From contig JAUXVF010000007.1 in the NCBI GenBank assembly GCA_030680355.1, forward strand, positions 1-34,076: 34,076 bases of DNA. Direction: 5' to 3'. Under the pieces are notes generated by a model, which saw only the letters and a program-made list of their open reading frames with translations, was not told the origin of the DNA and ran no database searches. Position numbers and translations under genes: made by a program. This document shows, in pieces, positions 28,476 to 34,076 of the stretch. Within the stretch, counting starts at the first letter, position 1; each line of letters begins with the position of its first letter. This stretch comes from Caulobacter sp. (lineage in GTDB: Bacteria; Pseudomonadota; Alphaproteobacteria; Caulobacterales; Caulobacteraceae).

Positions 28476-28711
28476 CCGCCGCTCATCGGCGGCAGGAAGG
28501 CGACCTCGGACGCGGCGGACAGGGTCGCTTCGCCCCGGACGATGGCCTTGTCGACGGCGACCTGGACGCCCGGCCCGGCCAGGGCTTCCCCAAGCAACGG
28601 GTCGCTCCCGGCCAGAGCCGCGCGCAGCTGGGAAAGGTCGGTCGCCTCAAACGCCCGCGCTCGCCAGCCGGCGATGTCGGCGAGGCGGCCAAACAGCAGC
28701 ACCTGGGCCAT
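28472..28711 (-). CDS. moaD: Molybdopterin synthase sulfur-carrier subunit MoaD
   Basis: A 79-residue ubiquitin-fold carrier that starts MAQVLLFGRLADIAG and ends in PPMSGG. The C-terminal Gly-Gly is the residue pair that is adenylylated and converted to thiocarboxylate, and FLPPMSGG is the classical MoaD tail. The ATG at 28711 comes 1 nt after the moaA stop; a longer in-frame reading extends into moaA and is rejected. The activating enzyme (MoeB type) is not in the window. Confidence 0.95.
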   Translation of the reverse strand: MAQVLLFGRLADIAGWRARAFEATDLSQLRAALAGSDPLLGEALAGPGVQVAVDKAIVRGEATLSAASEVAFLPPMSGG

Positions 28712-28712
28712 C

Positions 28713-29726
28713 TCAGCCGCCCGTGGTCGACATGTGGCGGGCCACCGCCGGGGTCTGGCCGCGGCCGATCTGGAAGTCGTGGCCCTGGGGCTTGGCGTCG
28801 ACGGCCTGCCGGATAACCGCGACCAGGTCGGCGTCGCCGCCCCCGGCGCGCAGCACCGCCCGCAGGTCGGCGGCGTCGTCACGACCCAGACAGGTGTGCA
28901 GGGTGCCCGTGCAGGTCACGCGGACCCGGTTACAGGCTTCGCAGAAATTGTGACTCATCGGCGTGATCAGACCCAGCCGGCCGCCGGTCTCCTCGACCCG
29001 CACATAGCGGGCGGGGCCGCCGGTGTTCAGGGGCAGATCGGTCAGGGTCCAGTAGCTGGCCAGCTCACGGCGCACTGTTTCCAGCGACAGGAACTGGTCG
29101 GTGCGGTCGGCCTCGATCTCGCCCAGCGGCATGGCCTCGATCAGGGTGATGTCCATGCCCCGGCCGTGCGCCCACTGGATGAGTTGCGGAATCTCGGCGG
29201 CGTTGTCCCGGGCCAGGGCTACGGCGTTGATCTTGACCGCCATACCGGCGGCCAGGGCCGCCTCGGTTCCGGCGATGACCTTCGCCAGATCGCCGCCACG
29301 AGTCAGGGTGCGGAACAGATCGGGCTTGAGCGTGTCGATCGACACATTGACCCGCCGCACGCCCAGCCGGGCGAGATCGGTGGCGAATTCCGCCAGCCGG
29401 GTGCCGTTGGTGGTCAGGGTGATTTCGTCCAGCGCCCCCGACTTGAGGTGGCGCGACAGACTCTCGACCAGGGTCATGAACCCCTTGCGGACCAGAGGCT
29501 CGCCGCCGCTCAGCCGCAGTTTGCGCACACCAAGGCCGATGAAGGCGCTGCTGATCCGGTCGAGTTCCTCGAGCGACAGCACTTCGGCCTTGGGCAGGAA
29601 GACCATCTTCTCGGACATGCAATAGACGCAGCGCAGGTCGCAGCGGTCCGTCACCGAAACCCGTAGATAGGTCACGGTGCGGCCGAAGCCATCGATCAGG
29701 GCGGGACGGGCGGTCATGGTCGTCAT
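28713..29726 (-). CDS. moaA: GTP 3',8-cyclase (radical SAM), MoaA
   Basis: First step of molybdenum cofactor synthesis: a radical-SAM enzyme that rearranges GTP. The 337-residue protein has the N-terminal [4Fe-4S] motif C29-x3-C33-x2-C36 ([11 protein letters not shown]). The second cluster is C262-x2-C265-x13-C279 (FCEACN...CLG). The C-terminal Gly-Gly (TTGG) is essential in the family. The GTP-binding [12 protein letters not shown] segment is present. I chose the ATG at 29726 (GAG just upstream) rather than a distant GTG at 29909 that adds 61 low-complexity residues overlapping mocA. First gene of the moaA-D-E-B-C operon, divergent from mocA across only 28 bp. Confidence 0.96.
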   Translation of the reverse strand: MTTMTARPALIDGFGRTVTYLRVSVTDRCDLRCVYCMSEKMVFLPKAEVLSLEELDRISSAFIGLGVRKLRLSGGEPLVRKGFMTLVESLSRHLKSGALDEITLTTNGTRLAEFATDLARLGVRRVNVSIDTLKPDLFRTLTRGGDLAKVIAGTEAALAAGMAVKINAVALARDNAAEIPQLIQWAHGRGMDITLIEAMPLGEIEADRTDQFLSLETVRRELASYWTLTDLPLNTGGPARYVRVEETGGRLGLITPMSHNFCEACNRVRVTCTGTLHTCLGRDDAADLRAVLRAGGGDADLVAVIRQAVDAKPQGHDFQIGRGQTPAVARHMSTTGG

Positions 29727-29754
29727 AAGCTCACAGAATAGAACGGAGAGCAGC

Positions 29755-30351
29755 TTGGGGACAGGGGTGAACGCGCTGGAGGCGGTTGTACTCGCCGCGG
29801 GAGCCGGCGTCCGCTTTGGCGGCGACAAGCTGACCGCGCCCCGGGCCGGCGGCGTATTGCTGGCGTCCGCCCTGGCCGCCGCCTTCGCCGCGCCGGCGCG
29901 CGCCGTCACGGTGGTCTGGGGCGCCGACCCGGCGGTGCCGGAGACCGCCCGGCGCCTTGCCGGCCAGAGCGGACAGACGGCCCGCCTGCGTCTCGTGCAT
30001 AATCCCGATCACGCCGAGGGCATGGGCGCTTCGCTGCGCGCCGGGGTCGCCGCGCTGCCGGCCGACTCCAGCGGCGTCTTCGTTTTTCTGGGCGACATGC
30101 CGCGCGTCCCCCACGCCATCGCCGGACAGCTGGCCGACAGCCTGACCCGGGGGTCCGCCGTCGCGCCCCTGCACGGCGGCAGGCGCGGTCATCCGGTGCT
30201 GTTCGACGCGGCCCTGTTGCCGCCGCTGTTGGCCTCGACCGGAGACCAGGGCGCCGGCCGTCTGCTGGCGTCGTTGGGCGACCGGCTGGTGCTGGTTACG
30301 ACCGACGACGACGGCGTCCTGTTCGACGTCGATACCCGCAGCGATCCCTAG
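29755..30351 (+). CDS. mocA: Molybdenum cofactor cytidylyltransferase, MocA-like
   Basis: A 198-residue nucleotidyltransferase. It has the [14 protein letters not shown] loop, typical of CTP-using MocA, where MobA has LAGGxxx[12 protein letters not shown] follows as the metal-binding strand, and RRGHPVLF fits MocA rather than the GNP of MobA. It should turn Mo-molybdopterin into the cytosine dinucleotide form used by two-subunit hydroxylases such as the one next door. The start is uncertain: TTG 29755 has GGAG 6 nt upstream, GTG 29767 is the alternative, and a longer reading from 29677 would overlap moaA. Its stop overlaps the convergent hydroxylase stop by 4 nt (CTAG). Confidence 0.88.
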   Translation: MGTGVNALEAVVLAAGAGVRFGGDKLTAPRAGGVLLASALAAAFAAPARAVTVVWGADPAVPETARRLAGQSGQTARLRLVHNPDHAEGMGASLRAGVAALPADSSGVFVFLGDMPRVPHAIAGQLADSLTRGSAVAPLHGGRRGHPVLFDAALLPPLLASTGDQGAGRLLASLGDRLVLVTTDDDGVLFDVDTRSDP

Positions 30352-32519
30352 ACCGACCGCACGAACGGCAGCCGTGACGTCGCCGGTCGGCCGGCGGCCA
30401 GCAGGGCGTTGGCCACGGCCGGGCCGATGACCGGCGTTCCCGGCTCGCCGACGCCCGAAGGCGGGGCGCTGGAGGGGACGATATAGGTCTCCACCGTCGG
30501 CGACTCGTTCATGCGCAGGACGCGATAGGTGTCGAAATTGGTTTGCTGGACCGCGCCCTCCGTCAGCGTCACCTCGCCGTAGAGGGCGGCTGACAGGCCG
30601 TAGCAGATCCCGCCTTCCATCTGGGCGGCGATCTGGTTGGGCGCGACTGCGGTGCCGCAGTCGATGGCGGTGACCACGCGGCGCACGCGCGGCTCCTTGC
30701 CCTCGGCGACCTCGACATCGGCGACCTGGGCGACCACCGAACCGAAGGACTCATGCACGGCGACCCCGCGCGACAGTCCCGCCGGCGCCGGCCCGGCCTT
30801 CTCCATGGCCAGATTGAGCACCGCCAGATGCCGCTTGGCGCCGGCCCGCTCGTAGAGCACGCGACGATATTCCACGGGGTCCTTGCCGACCTTGCGGGCC
30901 AGTTGGTCGATGGTGTGCTCCATGACAAAGGCCGTGTGGGTCGCGCCCACGGACCGCCACCAGAGCACCGGCACGTTCACGTCGGGAAGCGCCAGCTGGG
31001 CGTCCACCGTCGGGGTCGCCTTGAGGTAAGGCGAGCCGAGCGCGCCCTCGACCGCGGAGGTGTCGAGATCACCCTTCTGCGGCATGGGCGAGCCCTTCAT
31101 CAGGGTCTGGGTCACGACCCTCTGACGCCAGACAGCCGGATAGCCGTCCTTGTCGAGGGTGATCTGGATGTTGTGGTGCGCGATCGGCCGGAAATAGCCG
31201 GCCATCATGTCGTCTTCCCGGGTCCAGACCAGTTTGACCGGCTGGCCCTTGCCGACCTTCTTGGCGATGTGGACGCATTCGGCGACGTAGTCGGACTGGA
31301 AGTTGGCCCGGCGCCCGAAGGAGCCGCCCGCGAACAGCGTCTCGATCTTCACCGCGCCCGGCAGGGTTTTGACGATCTTCGCCGTATTGAGCTGATCGAT
31401 GGTCGGAATCTGGGAGCCGAAGGTCAGGCTGGCGCTGTTGCCCTTGACCCTGGCCACGCAGTTCATTGGCTCCATGGTCGCATGGGCCAGATAGGGGAAA
31501 TCATAGGTCGCCCTGAACCGCTGGCCGTCCGAAGGCTTGCCGACGTCGCCATGGGAATCGAACGGGACCCATTTCAGATCGTCGGGACCCTTGCCGTCGC
31601 CGGCGGCCCGGAATTCTTCGAGAATCTGCTCGGAGCCCCGCTTTTCCGCCTTGCTGTCGTCCCAGGTCACCTTGAGAGCCTCGCGGCCCTGACGCGCGGC
31701 CCAGGTGGACTTGGCCACGACCGCCACGCCGGTCGGAATCTGCATGACATCGACGACGCCGGGCACCGCCTTGGCCGCCGTTCCGTCAAAACTGGAGACC
31801 GTGGCGCCGAACCGCGGGGCGTGGGCGACCATGGCCACCAGAAGTCCCTCTTCCTGGACGTCCTGGGTGTAGCGGGCCGTGCCGTCGCTCTTGACCTGGC
31901 TGTCCTTGCGGCGAACGCGATCGGTGCCGATCAGCGTGAACGTCCTGGGGTCCTTCAGCACCGGGGCTTCCGGCGGCGCGACCTTGGCCGCCTCGGCGAG
32001 AAGCTCGGCGAAACCGGCCGACTTGCCGCTTCCGGCGTGACTGACGACGCTGTCCTTGACCGAAACCTCTCCCGCCGGGACTTTCCATTTCGTCGCCGCG
32101 GCCTGGACGAACATCGCCCGGGCGCTGGCCCCGACCTTGCGCAGCTGCTCCCAGCTGTTGGAGATGGCCGACGACCCGCCCGTGCCCTGCACGCCCATGC
32201 CGAGATTGGCGTAGACCTTGGCGTTGGCGGCGGCCTGTTCGACCTTCACGCGGGTCCAGTCGGCGTCCAGTTCTTCGGCAACAATGGCGGCGAGGCCGGC
32301 ATGGTTACCCTGGCCGAACTCAATATGTTTGGAGATCACCGTCACCGCGCCGTCGGCGCCGATCTTCAGGAACGGGCCAAAGGCGCCGAACTCGGTCTTG
32401 GCGCCGGCGCTGAGCAGGTCGGCCGGCGAGCAGCCGACAAGCAGGGCGCCGCTGACCAGGGTCGCGCCCACGACCAGCTGGCGGCGGGAGGGTTCGAATG
32501 TCTTGTTCTGCGCGTTCAT
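30348..32519 (-). CDS. Molybdenum hydroxylase large subunit (xanthine dehydrogenase family, IorB/aldehyde dehydrogenase-like)
   Basis: 723 residues. The N-terminus SRRQLVVGATLVSGALLVGC has a twin-Arg pair (R12-R13), a hydrophobic core and a lipobox-like LVGC (C30), suggesting Tat export. The molybdopterin domains show GVQGTGGSSAISN, LAHATMEPMNC, FAGGSFGRR, WWRSVGATHT and the catalytic GVGEPG loop with E692. The plan is that of IorB-type subunits, which hydroxylate N-heterocycles or aldehydes with Mo-MCD. The ATG at 32519 follows GGGGAGCGATC. It is cotranscribed with the 2Fe-2S subunit (11-nt gap), and no FAD subunit is seen, as in IorAB. Electrons probably go to a cytochrome. Substrate unknown. 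Confidence 0.93.
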   Translation of the reverse strand: MNAQNKTFEPSRRQLVVGATLVSGALLVGCSPADLLSAGAKTEFGAFGPFLKIGADGAVTVISKHIEFGQGNHAGLAAIVAEELDADWTRVKVEQAAANAKVYANLGMGVQGTGGSSAISNSWEQLRKVGASARAMFVQAAATKWKVPAGEVSVKDSVVSHAGSGKSAGFAELLAEAAKVAPPEAPVLKDPRTFTLIGTDRVRRKDSQVKSDGTARYTQDVQEEGLLVAMVAHAPRFGATVSSFDGTAAKAVPGVVDVMQIPTGVAVVAKSTWAARQGREALKVTWDDSKAEKRGSEQILEEFRAAGDGKGPDDLKWVPFDSHGDVGKPSDGQRFRATYDFPYLAHATMEPMNCVARVKGNSASLTFGSQIPTIDQLNTAKIVKTLPGAVKIETLFAGGSFGRRANFQSDYVAECVHIAKKVGKGQPVKLVWTREDDMMAGYFRPIAHHNIQITLDKDGYPAVWRQRVVTQTLMKGSPMPQKGDLDTSAVEGALGSPYLKATPTVDAQLALPDVNVPVLWWRSVGATHTAFVMEHTIDQLARKVGKDPVEYRRVLYERAGAKRHLAVLNLAMEKAGPAPAGLSRGVAVHESFGSVVAQVADVEVAEGKEPRVRRVVTAIDCGTAVAPNQIAAQMEGGICYGLSAALYGEVTLTEGAVQQTNFDTYRVLRMNESPTVETYIVPSSAPPSGVGEPGTPVIGPAVANALLAAGRPATSRLPFVRSV

Positions 32520-32530
32520 GATCGCTCCCC

Positions 32531-32998
32531 TCACGCCTTGGCCGGCAGGGCGGCGGCGATGCCGGCCGCGTCCTTGATCGCCGCGCGGATGCGCTGATAG
32601 GCGCCGCAGCGACAGATGTTGCCGCTCATGGCCGCGTCGATGTCGGCGTCGGTCGGTCGCTTCTTCTCGGCCAGGAGCGCCACGGCGCTCATGATCTGAC
32701 CGGACTGGCAGTAGCCGCACTGCGGCACGTCGGCGGCCACCCAGGCCTGCTGCACCGGATGATGTCCGCCCAGCCCTTCGATGGTCGTGACCTTGACCCC
32801 GGCCAGGGCGCCGATCGGCGTCGAACAGGCCCGGATGGGCTGGCCGTCGGCATGGACCGTGCAGGCGCCGCACTGGGCGATGCCGCAGCCGAACTTGGTT
32901 CCCGTCATGGCGAGCTTGTCACGCAAAACCCACAGCAGAGGCGTCGATTCATCGGCCTCCACATTGTGAGTCTGGCCGTTGATGGTGAGGGTGATCAT
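32531..32998 (-). CDS. Molybdenum hydroxylase (2Fe-2S)-binding small subunit (IorA-like)
   Basis: 155 residues that carry the two [2Fe-2S] clusters of xanthine-dehydrogenase-type enzymes. The plant-ferredoxin-like cluster uses C38, C43, C46 and C58 ([11 protein letters not shown]...RAC). The second uses C94, C97, C129 and C131 (QCGYCQSGQ...[10 protein letters not shown]). The ATG at 32998 has GGAGG 8 nt upstream; an upstream in-frame ATG at 33013 is less likely. It has no signal peptide, so if exported it would ride with the Tat-signal large subunit encoded next. First gene of its operon; divergent from the methyltransferase gene. Confidence 0.95.
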   Translation of the reverse strand: MITLTINGQTHNVEADESTPLLWVLRDKLAMTGTKFGCGIAQCGACTVHADGQPIRACSTPIGALAGVKVTTIEGLGGHHPVQQAWVAADVPQCGYCQSGQIMSAVALLAEKKRPTDADIDAAMSGNICRCGAYQRIRAAIKDAAGIAAALPAKA

Positions 32999-33033
32999 GG
33001 TCGAGACCTCCAAAGGGTCGTGCGGGAGCGCCG

Positions 33034-33069
33034 AGTATAGCCGTTTCGCGGGACCGGCGGCAGCGGTCC
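33034..33069 (-). promoter_or_regulatory. Candidate promoter -10 and overlapping inverted repeat of the hydroxylase operon
   Basis: On the minus strand TATACT (33039-33034) is a near-consensus -10 about 36 nt upstream of the small-subunit ATG. The -35 at 17-nt spacing is poor. It falls inside a perfect 6-bp inverted repeat, GGACCG-N7-CGGTCC (33051-33069), which could be an operator. Confidence 0.4.
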
Positions 33070-33120
33070 TCTAGGCCTACCCCCTCGCTTTTTCTCCGAT
33101 TCGGTGGCAAAGGACCGGCC

Positions 33121-34076
33121 ATGACCACCAATATGAGCACAGTTACACGTCACCCGCGCCTTTTCCTTCAGCCGCGTGCCCAGCGCCGGCTGCAATCGGG
33201 GTATCCCTGGATCTTCTCCAACGAAGTGAAAATGGACCCCGCCACCAAGGCCTTGCCGCCGGGCAGCGTCGTGACGATCGCCGATGCGGGGGGCGAGCTT
33301 CTGGCCACCGCCCATTTCAACCCGCGCACCCTGATCAGCGCCCGTGTGCTGGCGCACTACGCTGATGCCGCCGTGGACCTGGAATTCGTCGAGACCAAAC
33401 TCGCCGCCGCGATCGCGCTGCGCGAACGCCTCTACGCAAGGCCGTTCTACCGCCTGATCCATGCGGAGGCTGATGGTTTGCCGGGACTCGTGATCGACCG
33501 CTTCGGCGACGTCTTCGTTCTTCAGCCCAACACCGCCGGCATCGACGGCCTCGTGCCGACGCTGGTCGAAGCCCTTGTGCGCCTGACCAATCCCCGCGCG
33601 ATCATCGTGCGGGGCGATACGCCCGCCCGAGGCCTTGAAGGCCTCGAGCAGGATGTTCGTCTCGTACACGGCGCGCTTGATGGCGATGTCCCGGTGGAAG
33701 AAAACGGCGCCACGTTCTTCTGCGATCTGACCTCTGGCCAGAAGACCGGCTGGTTCTTCGACCAGCGCGACAACCGCGCGTTCGTGGGCAGCCTGAGTAA
33801 GGGTGCCGGTGCGCTCGATCTTTATACGCACACCGGCGGATTTGCGATCGCATGCGCGCGCGGCGGGGCGGCGCGAGTCACCGCCGTCGACCGTTCCGCC
33901 CATTCGCTCGATCTCGCGGCCAAGGCCGCGAGAGCCAATGACGTCGCGTGCACGTTCGAGAAGGCCGAAGTCTTTCCGTTCCTTGAGAACGCCGTCCGTG
34001 AAAAGAAGTCGTGGCAGGTTGTCGTGGCTGATCCGCCGGCTTTCGTGAAGTCGAAGAAGGATCTGAAGGCCGGCCT
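33121..34076 (+). CDS. Class I SAM-dependent rRNA methyltransferase, RlmI-like (partial, cut by right edge)
   Basis: 318 codons visible and open at the edge. The N-terminal PUA-like domain has LQSGYPWIFSNEV (24-36). A linker carries HAEADGLPGLVIDRFGD, then QKTGWFFDQRDNR. The Rossmann methyltransferase core has ALDLYTHTGGFAIACARGG for SAM and VVADPPAFVKSKKD, the DPPxF motif of N-position or cytosine rRNA methylases. This is the plan of RlmI/RlmK-type 23S rRNA m5C methyltransferases, normally about 400 residues, so roughly 80 are missing. The ATG at 33121 follows AAAGGA. Alphaproteobacterial members vary in target base, so the exact rRNA position is not certain. Confidence 0.9.
   Translation, partial: MTTNMSTVTRHPRLFLQPRAQRRLQSGYPWIFSNEVKMDPATKALPPGSVVTIADAGGELLATAHFNPRTLISARVLAHYADAAVDLEFVETKLAAAIALRERLYARPFYRLIHAEADGLPGLVIDRFGDVFVLQPNTAGIDGLVPTLVEALVRLTNPRAIIVRGDTPARGLEGLEQDVRLVHGALDGDVPVEENGATFFCDLTSGQKTGWFFDQRDNRAFVGSLSKGAGALDLYTHTGGFAIACARGGAARVTAVDRSAHSLDLAAKAARANDVACTFEKAEVFPFLENAVREKKSWQVVVADPPAFVKSKKDLKAG

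Noticed and set aside
28712..28882. 136-codon reading of MoaD
   Set aside because: The extension lies within moaA and resembles no MoaD; ATG 28711 gives the normal 79-residue protein.
29727..29909. Longer MoaA start at GTG 29909
   Set aside because: Would add 61 low-complexity residues antisense to mocA. The family begins just before the radical-SAM motif, and ATG 29726 has a suitable SD.
32995..33903. 302-codon minus-strand frame opposite the methyltransferase
   Set aside because: Antisense shadow of a gene with clear PUA and DPPxF motifs.

Overview
The sequence is very GC-rich, densely packed, and looks like a chromosomal segment of an alphaproteobacterium, most likely Caulobacteraceae (Caulobacter/Phenylobacterium/Brevundimonas type). 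This is inferred from composition and gene content, not from any marker RNA. I see no tRNA, rRNA, insertion sequence, prophage gene or CRISPR array.

Layout. (1) 1-4931, minus: the N-terminal 1643 residues of a giant, lysine-free, glycine/threonine/aspartate-rich repeat protein with a signal peptide. It runs off the left edge and is probably an autotransporter or adhesin passenger. A sigma70-like promoter and a 5'UTR with two competing hairpins lie upstream. (2) 5267-12162: glutamine-dependent NAD+ synthetase (minus), then a plus-strand run of an alpha/beta hydrolase, a tandem-domain peptide-type ABC ATPase, an FAH-family hydrolase, a zeta-class glutathione transferase (maleylacetoacetate/maleylpyruvate isomerase type) and a beta-carbonic anhydrase. 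(3) 12159-19319, minus: an envelope-defence pair of a 1706-residue alpha-2-macroglobulin with a CTEQ thioester, followed 9 nt later by penicillin-binding protein 1C. (4) 19494-23323, plus: alanine dehydrogenase behind a perfect inverted repeat, a tandem DUF2061 membrane protein, then a cobalamin riboswitch controlling a BtuB-like TonB-dependent receptor. (5) 23307-25964, minus: a three-gene operon of class-III aminotransferase-like, aldo/keto-reductase-like and SpsF-like cytidylyltransferase genes. The first two have lost their catalytic residues and look like a pair of pseudoenzymes. (6) 26067-32998: a molybdenum-cofactor island with xdhC (plus), moaA-moaD-moaE-moaB-moaC (minus), mocA (plus) and a two-subunit molybdenum hydroxylase (minus) with a Tat signal that also carries a lipobox. 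(7) 33121-end, plus: an RlmI-type rRNA methyltransferase cut by the right edge.

How the genes work together. The molybdenum island covers precursor synthesis (MoaA, MoaC), dithiolene formation (MoaD/MoaE), adenylylation (MoaB), cytidylylation (MocA), insertion/sulfuration (XdhC) and one client enzyme. moeA and the sulfur-transfer enzymes are not in the window. The riboswitch links receptor expression to intracellular B12. All four tail-to-tail gene junctions overlap, by 4, 17, 61 and 4 nt, so neighbouring transcription units read into each other. The most novel signals are the pseudoenzyme operon at 24-26 kb, the giant lysine-free repeat protein with its 5'UTR switch, and the apparent Tat-exported lipoprotein hydroxylase.
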